Positions 10,137 to 20,758 of a stretch of 64,000 nt of DNA are shown piece after piece. The position numbers and the translations under genes are program-made. The DNA lies in the NCBI RefSeq assembly GCF_025847205.1, contig NZ_JAOYTH010000002.1, positions 186,001 to 250,000 of the forward strand, given 5' to 3'. Source of the stretch: Pararhizobium sp. YC-54. GTDB lineage: Bacteria > Pseudomonadota > Alphaproteobacteria > Rhizobiales > Rhizobiaceae. How positions within the stretch are numbered: position 1 is the stretch's first letter; each line of letters starts with the position of its first letter. The notes below the pieces were generated by a model. That model was not told the DNA's origin. It ran no database searches and was given only the letters and a program-made list of their open reading frames with translations.

Positions 10137-10496
10137 TCATGCCGGCGGATAGGGCCGCGAGGGCGGCGTCGCCAGCGTGAGCAGGTTACCGTCGGGATCA
10201 CGCACCTGCGCCAGCGTCGAGTAGTCGCCGCTAATGTTGTCCCCGAGTAGAATCCCCAGGCCCTGCAGCCTGCGGCGCTCGGTCGCGACATCCTCGACGA
10301 CAATGAACATCACACCCTTGCCGGCGATCTCGCCATCGGTCGAAAGCGCTAGCCCGCCCTGTTCGAAGAGTTCCCACTGCACCAGCGTGTCCATCGGCCG
10401 ATAATCCGGTCCACGACCAAGCAGCTTCGTATACCAGACTTCGGCCGCCGGAAGGTCTGCGGTGAGCAATGCGGTGTAGATCTTCTGCAGGTTCAT
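10137..10496 (-). CDS. VOC family (glyoxalase/bleomycin-resistance fold) protein
   Basis: A 119-residue vicinal-oxygen-chelate domain protein. It has the starting KIYTALLTADLPAAEVWYTKLLG segment, the paired beta-alpha-beta-beta-beta modules, and the closing VRDPDGNLLTLATPP block where metal-dependent relatives have their glutamate. Here Asn-Leu-Leu stands at that point, so metal catalysis is doubtful. The function is unknown. It is transcribed alone, convergent with the GNAT gene. Positions 10497-10725 upstream hold no gene or recognisable riboswitch. Confidence 0.75.
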   Translation of the reverse strand: MNLQKIYTALLTADLPAAEVWYTKLLGRGPDYRPMDTLVQWELFEQGGLALSTDGEIAGKGVMFIVVEDVATERRRLQGLGILLGDNISGDYSTLAQVRDPDGNLLTLATPPSRPYPPA

Positions 10497-10725
10497 TTGT
10501 TCTTCTCCGGGCCAGACCCGGTGTGAACGCCTTCTCGATCAGAAAGGTTCCCGCTCACGTCTGAAGAGCGCGAGTGGCGTCCGTCCGTCCACATCCGTAA
10601 CTTTTTGATAGTTTTTGGCGAAACCCATCGGGCTGTAAGGGCTGATAACGCCGAACGGATCAACACAGAACCGTTCCACTCCCGGTTATTCGGGGATCAC
10701 GTTATAATGGCTTGCTCCCGCACCC

Positions 10726-11346
10726 CTATTCGGCCCTCGCCACCGGAAATTCCGCCAGCCTCGCCGCATAGCGTGCCATCGTATCGACTTCGAAATTGAC
10801 GAAGTCGCCGGCCTTGCGTTGTCCCCAGGTGGTCACCTCGAGCGAATGGCGGATGAGCAGTACGTCGAAATCCGGGCCGTTGACGGCATTGACCGTCAGG
10901 GATGTCCCATCCAGCGCGACAGAGCCCTTTGGTGCCACGAATTTCGCCAGATGTTCCGGCGCGCGAAGGCGAAAACGGGTTGCCTCGCCTTCGGTTTCAA
11001 CCGACAGGATTTCCGCCTTGCCATCGACATGGCCGGAAACCAGATGGCCGCCCAGCTCATCGCCTATCTTCAGCGAGCGCTCCAGATTGATCTTCTGGGT
11101 CGCGCTCCACGACGAAATCGTCGTCAGGCGCAGCGCCTCTTCCCAGGCCTCGACCTCGAACCAGCGGCCGTTTGCCCCCTCTTCCGGCAGCGTCGTCACG
11201 GTCAGGCAGACGCCGGAACAGGCGATCGAGGCACCGATGTCGATGCCCTTGGGATCATAGGCCGTGGCGATGCGCAGCTTGATGCCTTCATCAAGCGGCG
11301 TAATCGTTTCAACAGTGCCGATATCGGTGATAATGCCGGTAAACAT
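10726..11346 (-). CDS. ribE: Riboflavin synthase, alpha subunit
   Basis: Dismutates two lumazine molecules to riboflavin. The 206-residue protein starts with the invariant MFTGIITDIGTVE and has two lumazine-binding repeats. The first contains IACSGVCLTV, and the second begins near residue 98 with GGHLVSGHVDG and contains VALDGTSLTVN. It overlaps the ribD stop by one base (TGATG), so the two are translationally coupled. Confidence 0.96.
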   Translation of the reverse strand: MFTGIITDIGTVETITPLDEGIKLRIATAYDPKGIDIGASIACSGVCLTVTTLPEEGANGRWFEVEAWEEALRLTTISSWSATQKINLERSLKIGDELGGHLVSGHVDGKAEILSVETEGEATRFRLRAPEHLAKFVAPKGSVALDGTSLTVNAVNGPDFDVLLIRHSLEVTTWGQRKAGDFVNFEVDTMARYAARLAEFPVARAE

Positions 11347-12458
11347 CAGGAGGTTCTTTCATATTCATAGGTGTCGAGGAGGTCGTCGCCGAATGTGTCC
11401 GTCCGCGTGTGGACGAAGCCCACCGGGATCAGTTTCCGGTCAAGTGGGGATGGCACCCCCTCCTCGCCAAGGGCAAGCGGCGCGGTAAACAGGAGAATCC
11501 GGTCAACCAAACCGTCATTCAGGAATTGCTGTGCCGTCCTTGCACCACCCTCGACAAGAAGCGAGGATACGCCCCGCGTTGCCAGAGCAGCAAGCAGATC
11601 GGCCGGCACCTTCGGGTCGCAGACCACGACTTCGACACCTACCGTTTCCAGAGCCTGGCGCCGTTCGATAAACGCGACGGAGCCGTCGCGCTGACCCGTC
11701 ACCACAAGCACATGCACATCCCGCGCGGTCCGGGCGAGCTTCGAGGTGACCGGAAGGTTGAGATCATCGTCGATGACGATGCGCAACGGCGAGCGATGCT
11801 CAAGCCCTTGGATGCGCGCGGTCAATTGCGGATCGTCGGCAATCGCCGTGCCGATACCGACGAGGATGGCATCGGTCTCGGCCCGCAGCCGATGGACGAA
11901 CGCGCGGGCTTCTGCACCGGTAATGGGCACCTGCCCTCGCCCTTTGATGCCGATCATACCGTCGGCGGAAACAGCAAGTTTGAGAGTGACATACGGCCGG
12001 TTGCTGCGCTTGCGCATGAGGTATCCCTCAAGCTCGCGCTCGCCTTCTTCAGCCAGCACACCGGTGACAACCTTAATGCCGGCATCGCGCAGCATCTCCA
12101 GCCCGTGCCCCGAAACGCGTTCATCCGGATCGATGACGGACACGACGACGCGGGCGATACCGGCGGCGATCAAAGCGTCGGCGCAGGGCGGCGTCTTGCC
12201 GTGGTGGGAACAGGGTTCGAGCGTGACATAGGCGGTGGCGCCACGTGCGGCGGGTCCGGCGGCGGCCAGGGCCTGCGTCTCCGCGTGCGGCCTGCCGCCC
12301 TTTGCCGTGACGGCACTGCCGACGATCCTCAGACCGTCGCCATCGTCGCGGACAATCACGCAGCCGACGGACGGGTTGGAGCCGGTGGCACCAAGGTTCA
12401 TGTGTGCGAGGCGCAGCGCCTCCGCCATAAAACGCTCGTCTTCAGCCATTTCCGCCAT
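11346..12458 (-). CDS. ribD: Bifunctional riboflavin deaminase/reductase
   Basis: Performs two consecutive steps of riboflavin synthesis: deamination and then NADPH-dependent reduction of the pyrimidine intermediate. The N-terminal cytidine-deaminase-type domain shows the zinc motif PHAETQAL and TLEPCSHHGKTPPCADAL. The C-terminal reductase domain begins near residue 145 with RPYVTLKLAVSADG and ends with VEGGARTAQQFL. I start it at ATG 12458, where AGGGATGG lies upstream, giving 370 residues; a GTG at 12476 is also in frame. A mosaic repeat separates it from nrdR. Confidence 0.95.
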   Translation of the reverse strand: MAEMAEDERFMAEALRLAHMNLGATGSNPSVGCVIVRDDGDGLRIVGSAVTAKGGRPHAETQALAAAGPAARGATAYVTLEPCSHHGKTPPCADALIAAGIARVVVSVIDPDERVSGHGLEMLRDAGIKVVTGVLAEEGERELEGYLMRKRSNRPYVTLKLAVSADGMIGIKGRGQVPITGAEARAFVHRLRAETDAILVGIGTAIADDPQLTARIQGLEHRSPLRIVIDDDLNLPVTSKLARTARDVHVLVVTGQRDGSVAFIERRQALETVGVEVVVCDPKVPADLLAALATRGVSSLLVEGGARTAQQFLNDGLVDRILLFTAPLALGEEGVPSPLDRKLIPVGFVHTRTDTFGDDLLDTYEYERTS

Positions 12459-12491
12459 GTCGATGCCATCCCTCACCCTGCGGACGTCAAA

Positions 12492-12511
12492 CGCCGCCCT
12501 TTCGGGCGGCG
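12492..12511. terminator. Small GC hairpin between ribD and nrdR
   Basis: A CGCCGCCC arm, a TTTC loop and the complementary GGGCGGCG form a tight hairpin with no T-run. It could attenuate nrdR-to-ribD read-through or be part of the adjacent repeat region. Confidence 0.35.
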
Positions 12512-12518
12512 CAGCTAA

Positions 12519-12630
12519 TTACAGCGACCCTTGCGCGTCATTCATGACGCGCAAGGGTCGCTGTAACACTTTTAATCTGCTGCATAATCTTTCCTTGAAT
12601 CGATTCCGGTTCAAGGAATTATGCAGTAGC
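12519..12630 (-). repeat. Mosaic double-hairpin repeat, copy 1
   Basis: The element contains two palindromes. Positions 12519-12541 and 12544-12566 form a perfect 23-bp inverted repeat with a 2-nt spacer. Positions 12580-12626 form a second one (CTGCATAAT/ATTATGCAG outer arms, TTCCTTGAA/TTCAAGGAA inner arms). Its reverse complement matches 36078-36186 almost base for base. The layout resembles rhizobial intergenic mosaic elements, though I could not verify the family name. It sits inside the nrdR-ribD intergenic gap, so any transcript through both genes must contain these stems. Confidence 0.85.
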
Positions 12631-12635
12631 GGCGA

Positions 12636-13109
12636 TCAGGCTCCGGGGTCGCGCGCGATCTTGGCGCTGATCTCGGCGATCACCTTTTCGAAGTCCTCGG
12701 CATGGGAGAAATCGCGGTAGACCGAAGCGTAACGGACGAAGGCAACGTCATCGAGGCCTTTCAACGCCTCAAGCACCTGCAGGCCGATCTCTTCGGAGGA
12801 GATTTCCGTTTCGCCGGAGCTTTCCAGCCGCCGGACGATGCCCGACACCGCCCGCTCGATCCGGTCACGATCGACCGGCCGCTTGCGAAGCGCGATTTCG
12901 AACGACCGCAACAACTTGTCGCGGTCGAACGGCGCCTTGCGGCCCGTCTTCTTCAGGATCATCAGTTCCCGAAGCTGCACCCTTTCGAAGGTCGTGAAGC
13001 GGCCGCCGCAATCCGGGCAGATGCGCCGGCGGCGGATGGCGGCGCCGTCCTCCGCAGGACGGCTGTCCTTCACCTGGCTGTCTTCCGATCCGCAATAGGG
13101 GCAGCGCAT
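12636..13109 (-). CDS. nrdR: Transcriptional repressor NrdR
   Basis: An ATP/dATP-sensing repressor of ribonucleotide reductase genes. The 157-residue protein has an N-terminal zinc ribbon ([11 protein letters not shown] and CPDCGGRF, four cysteines) and an ATP-cone domain beginning with [18 protein letters not shown]. The start ATG at 13109 follows AAGGAGCC; a TTG immediately before it is in frame but unlikely. It lies 27 bp downstream of glyA, so they are probably one transcript. Confidence 0.96.
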   Translation of the reverse strand: MRCPYCGSEDSQVKDSRPAEDGAAIRRRRICPDCGGRFTTFERVQLRELMILKKTGRKAPFDRDKLLRSFEIALRKRPVDRDRIERAVSGIVRRLESSGETEISSEEIGLQVLEALKGLDDVAFVRYASVYRDFSHAEDFEKVIAEISAKIARDPGA

Positions 13110-13136
13110 CAAGGCTCCTTGATCAGAGGTATGGGA

Positions 13137-14438
<1,302 letters not shown>

Positions 14439-14566
14439 TCTCAAAGCTCCTTAAGAGGCGGTGGCACGGTGTTTACCGTCCTCGCATGGCAAGGGCAATA
14501 CGGGCTGTGCGATTTGCGTCATTTCCCCCATTTGCCGCGGCGGGAATACGACAGCCGCACCTAAAG

Positions 14567-14602
14567 AAAAGGCCGCGCCCCTTTCAAAGGTGCGCGGCCT
14601 TA
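14567..14602 (-). terminator. Intrinsic terminator of the L,D-transpeptidase gene
   Basis: Read on the minus strand, a GGCCGCGC stem with a short loop is followed by TTTTCTTT. It lies 21 bp beyond the stop codon of the 14624 gene. Confidence 0.8.
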
Positions 14603-14623
14603 TGTCAACAAATGCAGATCGGC

Positions 14624-15949
14624 TTATTGCGGCAGATTGTCCCGCTCGACGGAACCTGCCGCTTGCTCGATGCCGGTGGTGGTCTGCAGCGCCAGTTCCT
14701 GCTCGCCGTCCATCTCGTAGATGTCGTCACGGAACTGCACGATGCCGTCGGTTGCCGCCCAGGCGGTGATGTACTTGAAATAGACCGGGACTTCGATCGC
14801 CAGCTTGATCGGCGAGTTCTGGCCGGCGCGAATCGTCGATTCGATCTGCTGGCGTGACCAGCCGGGCGTGTCGCGCAAAAGCCAGGTGGTCAGGTCGCGC
14901 ACGTTCTGGACGCGCACGCAGCCGGAACTCTCGAACCGGGCGAGCTTGTTGAACAGGCCCTGCTGCGGCGTGTCGTGCATGTACTCGTTGTTCGGGTTGT
15001 GGAAGTTGATCTTCGTCGAGGCCATGGCGTTGGTCTTGCCGGGGTCCTGGCGGAAGGTCAGGTTCGGCGCCTTCTCGGCATTCCAGTCGATCGTTTCCGG
15101 TGCGACCTCGTTGCCCTGTCCGTCGATGAGGCGGATCGAATTCTTCTTCAGATATTCCGGATCCTTGCGCATCAGGGGAACGATGTCCTTCTCGACGATC
15201 GAGCGCGGAGACGTCCAATAGGGGTTGAGGATGACCTCGTAGATCTTCGAGTTGATGATGTGGGTCGGGCGGCTGATACGGCCGACGACCGCGGTATGGC
15301 GTGTGGCGACGCGGCCGTTTTCTACGGCTTCGATATAGGCCGCCGGAATATTGACCAGAACATAGCGGTTGCCGAGATCGCCGGACATCGACTGCAGGCG
15401 CACGATATTGGTGTTCAGCTGGCCGAGGCGGACATCGGCTGCGATGTTCATCGCCTTGACCGAATATTCGCCGAGCACGCCGTCGGCAGGCAGGCCGTGC
15501 CGGGCCTGGAAGCGCTTGACCGCGCCGTCGACATAGCTGTCGAAGGAATTGGAAATGCCGGCGGAGCGCGGCAGGTCGCCGGAGATGATCAGACGCTGGC
15601 GCAGGGCCTGCACGGACGGATCGGAGACGCCCATTTCCAGCCGAACCGGCGAGTTGACCTGCGGCCAGCCGCCGGCCGAAACGATCTGCTGATACTGGCC
15701 AACGGCGTTCTGGGTGTTGGCAAGCGTGTTCATGCCGAAGATCGGCGTATTGGACACGACGGCCGTGGCGCTGCGCGAAGCCTTGGCGTCAAACTGGTCG
15801 TCCCAGGCGCCGCGGCGCGGTGCATTGATGATCTCGTCGAGCGCGTCCTGCGCAAACGCGCCACCGGCCCATGCTGCAGCGCCGAAAGCCGCCGCCGAGG
15901 CCAGGAAGCCACGGCGCGAAAAAGCATCAATTCCGGGTTTTTTCGACAT
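14624..15949 (-). CDS. L,D-transpeptidase (YkuD family), Tat-exported
   Basis: A periplasmic peptidoglycan cross-linking enzyme or protein-tethering L,D-transpeptidase. The 441-residue protein starts MSKKPGIDAFSRRGFLAS, with a twin-arginine signal ending near AFA-QD. A peptidoglycan-binding-like segment follows (SYVDGAVKRFQARHGLPADGVLG), then the YkuD catalytic domain with HDTPQQ and SSGCVRVQNV, where Cys is the nucleophile. Start 15949 has GGTAGGAAAT upstream. The regulator LdtR lies 480 bp upstream on the same strand. In Liberibacter and Sinorhizobium the LdtR protein is reported to control the adjacent transpeptidase gene, so this is probably ldtP. Confidence 0.92.
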   Translation of the reverse strand: MSKKPGIDAFSRRGFLASAAAFGAAAWAGGAFAQDALDEIINAPRRGAWDDQFDAKASRSATAVVSNTPIFGMNTLANTQNAVGQYQQIVSAGGWPQVNSPVRLEMGVSDPSVQALRQRLIISGDLPRSAGISNSFDSYVDGAVKRFQARHGLPADGVLGEYSVKAMNIAADVRLGQLNTNIVRLQSMSGDLGNRYVLVNIPAAYIEAVENGRVATRHTAVVGRISRPTHIINSKIYEVILNPYWTSPRSIVEKDIVPLMRKDPEYLKKNSIRLIDGQGNEVAPETIDWNAEKAPNLTFRQDPGKTNAMASTKINFHNPNNEYMHDTPQQGLFNKLARFESSGCVRVQNVRDLTTWLLRDTPGWSRQQIESTIRAGQNSPIKLAIEVPVYFKYITAWAATDGIVQFRDDIYEMDGEQELALQTTTGIEQAAGSVERDNLPQ

Positions 15950-16429
15950 ATTTCCTACCATCCAATGCTGCGACGCAAAACGCAGAGCTATCACGAATAC
16001 GGTTAACAAAGGCAAACTATACTTGCAGCTCCCTGCCCGCCGTTCACATTTGTGAGATCGCGAACGCAATTTGCGGCCAGTCGCACATCGGCAACAGAAG
16101 CAATGCAGGACCCGCATTCCCAAGGCTCGTCGCTGTCACAGTAATATGGCCAATTCGTGTCACCTGGCGGTCGCCCGAACCGCGAGTTGGCCAAACTCCG
16201 ATGGTGCGGGGTTTCGGCAACATACAATTTTTTAGTTCAAATTTATTCCCAGTAAACACTTTAAGTTGATCAACAAATGCGAGTCAACAAGTCCTAAATC
16301 GCCCTAGGCCGAGCCAGTGGTTATTGATAGCCGTCGCTTCACAAGCGCGCGAATGCCAAACGCGCGAACGGGTGCGTCTTTGCGCACCCGTCGGCAATCA
16401 TCACGGTCTTTCAGCGATGGTCTTCGCGC
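15950..16429. other. 480-bp intergenic region upstream of the L,D-transpeptidase
   Basis: No convincing ORF; short open frames here lack ribosome sites and coding bias. The segment around 16220-16300 is notably AT-rich. A GC hairpin with arms ACGGGTGCG/CGCACCCGT (16368-16391) could end the ldtR transcript. The rest is long enough for a regulated promoter with a long leader. Confidence 0.6.
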
Positions 16430-16942
16430 TTAGAGCTTGTAGAGCATCGTGTCGTTCCAGAAGCGGTCGAGGCGCTGCAGGAGCTTGTTCATCTGGCCGA
16501 ACTCGTCGGTGCCGATGCCGCCGACCTTCTGGATCGAGCCGATATGGCGTTCATAGAGCTTGGCGACCGTTTCGGCGATCTCCTGGCCCTCGTCGGTCAG
16601 GCTGATGCGGACCGAGCGGCGGTCCACGCGCGAGCGCTGGTGATTGATGAAGCCGAGATCAACCAGCTTTTTAACATTGTAGGATACGTTGGAGCCGAGA
16701 TAGTAACCGCGCGAGCGCAGTTCGCCGGCCGTCAGTTCCGAATTGCCGATGTTGAAGAGGAGAAGCGCCTGGACGGCGTTGACGTCGGAGCGGCCCGACC
16801 GGTCGAATTCGTCCTTGACGACGTCGAGCAGACGACGGTGAAGACGTTCGACGAGATGAAGGGATTCCATGTAGAGCGAACGGATCGCATCTTCGTGGGG
16901 ATCTTTGACGGCAACGGCCTGCGGTTTCATTTTGGTGTTCAT
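16430..16942 (-). CDS. ldtR: MarR-family regulator LdtR
   Basis: A 170-residue winged-helix regulator of the MarR superfamily. The winged-helix core reads NSELTAGELRSRGYYLGSNVSYNVKKLVDLGFINHQRSRVDRRSVRISLT, containing the recognition helix and the Arg-tipped wing. The N-terminal and C-terminal helices form the dimer interface. The protein matches my recollection of LdtR from Liberibacter/Sinorhizobium, an activator tied to osmotic tolerance and L,D-transpeptidase expression. The L,D-transpeptidase gene downstream fits that assignment. Upstream, ATACGTAT at 17011-17018 is a candidate operator core. Confidence 0.88.
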   Translation of the reverse strand: MNTKMKPQAVAVKDPHEDAIRSLYMESLHLVERLHRRLLDVVKDEFDRSGRSDVNAVQALLLFNIGNSELTAGELRSRGYYLGSNVSYNVKKLVDLGFINHQRSRVDRRSVRISLTDEGQEIAETVAKLYERHIGSIQKVGGIGTDEFGQMNKLLQRLDRFWNDTMLYKL

Positions 16943-17073
16943 GATGACTGCCTCACTGTTTTGTTTGGCGGTGTATGTTTCTCTTCCCGCCTTGAGGTAG
17001 ACACTATCGAATACGTATAAAATTCTACTTAAACACCAGCCTTAACAGCGCCTTACTATCCACAGCCCTTGTC

Positions 17074-17511
17074 TCAGGGTAAATCAATTCTTGCAGCACG
17101 GGCTTGGCGTACCCGCTGATAGAAGATCGCAGCCCGGAAAAGCACGAAGGTAACGGCCACTGCGGCGTGCAGCATGACGATCAAAGGCTTGGCCCCGAAT
17201 ATCTGCGGATAGACACCGAACATGACGAGTTCTGCCCCGGCTGCCACCACCCAGATGACCGGCCCCCAGGAGACCAGCAGCCACAATCCAAGCGCTGCGA
17301 CGGGATAGACAACGGCGAGCGCTGTTGCTGCTACCCGCCACGGCACCGGCAGAAGATCGAACCGGCCGCCGCCCCCGAAGGAAAAGCCGATCAGCATTGC
17401 CCAATAGTTCAGGCCGAACCAGAAAGACGATACGGCCACCAGCCGCAGGAACAGCCCGAACAGCCTTTCGGTCAGCGAGATTTTGGGGATTTTTACAGAA
17501 TCAGGGGCCAT
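17074..17511 (-). CDS. Small integral membrane protein (rhizobial, unknown)
   Basis: A 145-residue protein with four predicted membrane segments: FGLFLRLVAVSSFWFGLNYWAMLI; a segment in VAATALAVVYPVAALGLWLLV; VIWVVAAGAELVMFGVY; and LIVMLHAAVAVTFVLFRAAIFY. A basic tail follows. I recall similar conserved membrane proteins in Rhizobiales but know no function. The start at 17511 (MAPDSVKIP) is taken because the in-frame extension upstream overlaps the cyclase gene and is Cys/Arg-rich. It lies 145 bp after the adenylate cyclase gene on the same strand. Confidence 0.7.
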   Translation of the reverse strand: MAPDSVKIPKISLTERLFGLFLRLVAVSSFWFGLNYWAMLIGFSFGGGGRFDLLPVPWRVAATALAVVYPVAALGLWLLVSWGPVIWVVAAGAELVMFGVYPQIFGAKPLIVMLHAAVAVTFVLFRAAIFYQRVRQARAARIDLP

Positions 17512-17656
17512 GGCGGCGAAGATAGGTCGGGGACGAGCGCTTTGCCAGACGGATATTTTTTGCCCGCAGGCGCACCGGCGAGCGCTCCGCCGCGATGCGA
17601 GGCAGCTCTCCTCGGCATCCGGACACGGCAAACACAGCTGTCGGCGCGCCGCCCTG

Positions 17657-18604
17657 TCACCGGCGGATAATCCGGTACAGGGCCGCCACGATGCCAATTC
17701 CGAGAAGCGGCCAGCCGGACCAGAAAACCCCGTGCCACGTCAAAACATTGATCCCGGCAATACCAAGTCCGATGACGCCAAGGGCCGCGAGGAACCGGTC
17801 GAAACGAGCCTGTACCGACACCCAGACCAGCGCCGAAAGGACAGCCAGCCCCAGAACCGGCCATACCGACCAGAAAACGCCACGCCAGGACAGGGCGTTG
17901 ATGGCAATGAGGACAACAACCGCCAGCCCGGCAATCCCAAGCATCGGGCGCGCGATCGCCGCCAGTTGCCCCATGGGCGTCGCTGCCTTGGTGTCCGAAC
18001 GTGTTCCGGCATCTCCTCCGGGCCTTGCCTGAGGGGCCGGGCTGGGCGTGGTGTCCGTCCGCAGCGGCGTCTCGCTTGTGCCGCCGCCGATGCGCACGGC
18101 ATAGCTCGGCACCGCGTCGGCGATATTCTTGACCGGCAACGGCCCCAGGAAATCGAAGCTGACTGCCACCTTGTTGCGCACCTGATCGTATACGGTATTG
18201 GAAATGACGATCCCGCCGGCGGCGGCCGATGCCTGCAGCCGGGCAGCAATATTGACGCCGTCACCATAGATGTCGTCGCCATCGACAATCACATCGCCGA
18301 GATTGATGCCGATGCGAAACAGCATGCGCCCGTCCGCCGGCCGCGCGGCGTTCCGGCCGGCCAGCTCGTTTTGAACGTCCATAGCCGCACGCAGGCACTC
18401 AACGACGCTTGGGAATTCGGCGATCACGCCGTCGCCCCAGGTATTGATCACCCGCCCGCCATGGGCGTCGATCAGCCGGGACATCGCGTCGCGGTAATGC
18501 TTCAGCATCGCCAGCGTGCCTTCCTCGTCCGCGCCCATCAGGCGTGTGTAGTCCTGCACGTCGGCGCAAAAGATCGTGGTCAGCTTGCGTTGCGTCTCGC
18601 TCAT
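17657..18604 (-). CDS. Class III adenylate/guanylate cyclase with C-terminal membrane hairpins
   Basis: A 315-residue nucleotide cyclase. The N-terminal catalytic domain (about residues 8-175) shows the first metal aspartate in TTIFCADVQDYT and the second in NTWGDGVIAEF. The transition-state motif is in YGDGVNIAARLQ (Asn and Arg). A low-complexity linker follows, then two copies of a membrane hairpin with the shared pattern INxLxWxGVFWSxWPxLG. The product is likely cAMP. The start at 18604 (MSETQRKLTTI) is chosen because the upstream extension is weakly conserved. It may be regulated through its membrane part. Confidence 0.9.
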   Translation of the reverse strand: MSETQRKLTTIFCADVQDYTRLMGADEEGTLAMLKHYRDAMSRLIDAHGGRVINTWGDGVIAEFPSVVECLRAAMDVQNELAGRNAARPADGRMLFRIGINLGDVIVDGDDIYGDGVNIAARLQASAAAGGIVISNTVYDQVRNKVAVSFDFLGPLPVKNIADAVPSYAVRIGGGTSETPLRTDTTPSPAPQARPGGDAGTRSDTKAATPMGQLAAIARPMLGIAGLAVVVLIAINALSWRGVFWSVWPVLGLAVLSALVWVSVQARFDRFLAALGVIGLGIAGINVLTWHGVFWSGWPLLGIGIVAALYRIIRR

Positions 18605-18835
18605 GTTTCCCCCCACGTCTCTCCAAGCCAAGCGCGCCCGGCTGCACCGGAAGAATATGGGGATTGCAACCGGCAGGAAAAGACCCGGCCTCGATGATTG
18701 CGGCAGGCCGGATCCGCGGTAGCGAGTTGTAGCCTATCCTCTCGCGGCTGGTGCAACGGACGAAAACGCATCATCCCTTGTCGTCAAGGTATCGTCAGGG
18801 CCCCGCACGCGCGGAGCCCTGTCAGCACGGCGGCA

Positions 18836-19174
18836 TCATTTGGTATAGACGATCTTGCCGCCATTGGCGGCCGTCTGGATGCCGATGACATTTTCGAGCT
18901 GCACGTTTTTCGCGACAAGCGCCGCCATCAGGGCCGGATCATTCTGGATTTCGGCCTGAGCCTTGGTGATCGATTCCGGTGACGGGTTGCGATACGTGGC
19001 GGGGATCGACGACGTGTCGGTACTGGCATTGGTTTCTTCGCCGACATTGACGATGGTCAGCATGTCGTCCGCCATCATCGGGGTGGTCGAGCTCGTGGTC
19101 TGCGCATAGGCATAACCGCTCAGCGACGTCGCGGAAACGGCAGCGGCCAGGGCCAGTTTGACAACAGTTCTCAT
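18836..19174 (-). CDS. Small secreted protein of unknown function
   Basis: A 112-residue protein with a clear Sec signal peptide (MRTVVKLALAAAVSATSLSGYAYA-QT) followed by a Thr/Ser-rich stretch and a helical region SPESITKAQAEIQNDPALMAALVAKNVQLENVIGI. The latter resembles short periplasmic proteins found next to rhizobial genes. Function unknown. Start 19174 is backed by AGAGGAGAAG upstream. It diverges from hemB. A hairpin at 18796-18822 without T-run may mark its end. Confidence 0.75.
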   Translation of the reverse strand: MRTVVKLALAAAVSATSLSGYAYAQTTSSTTPMMADDMLTIVNVGEETNASTDTSSIPATYRNPSPESITKAQAEIQNDPALMAALVAKNVQLENVIGIQTAANGGKIVYTK

Positions 19175-19584
19175 GGTCTTCTCCTCTGTTTGGAGGCCCC
19201 GCACCGCTCATCGGTGACCTTGCATCGGGCGCTCCGCAAGACCAGGTCAAAACCGGACAGCAGCGAAATGGTTCCTTGGTGGTCACGGTTTCGTGAAATA
19301 GGGTCATGGCTGGAAGTGCCTGACGGCGGCCATCGGACACCTTCTTCGCCATACCTCTTCTTCCCAGCGCCGGCGGGGCCGCATAAGGGCGGCGAAGCCA
19401 TTGATCCCGAGGTTTGCCGAACGGCGCCTCATCGCCTCGCTCTGCTCGGCACTTCTTCCCCGCCGGAGAGAAAGGAAAATTCCTTTCGCGGGACGATGAA
19501 ACGCCGCACCTCAAACATTTTCCTTTGACGATTGCCCGTGATAAACCGCGACCAGATAAGACGAAGCTGACGAAAGACGATCCC
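19175..19584. other. Intergenic region between the secreted protein gene and hemB
   Basis: 410 bp without a credible gene. It must contain the hemB promoter and the divergent one. The only structure seen is an 18-bp palindrome, GAAAGGAA-AA-TTCCTTTC, at 19470-19487, 98 bp before hemB. Confidence 0.5.
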
Positions 19585-20598
<1,014 letters not shown>

Positions 20599-20758
20599 CG
20601 CCCGCCACGGTCTGGATCAGCGCCCGGATTGCCGGCACCCGCTGGCTTGGACAGGGCATATGCCGGGCGCACCATCATCCACGGCAGATTTGCCTTGCCT
20701 GCGGATTTGCATTTTTACTGCCGCTTCCCATATCAGCAAGAGAACTGGAGACACAGAC

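Noticed and set aside
10497..10725. Possible FMN riboswitch upstream of the riboflavin genes
   Set aside because: None of the conserved RFN-element blocks are visible, and the region lies downstream of ribE, not upstream of the operon.
16003..16259. Short open frames upstream of the L,D-transpeptidase gene
   Set aside because: Cys/Arg-rich chance translations without ribosome sites or bias; treated as intergenic.
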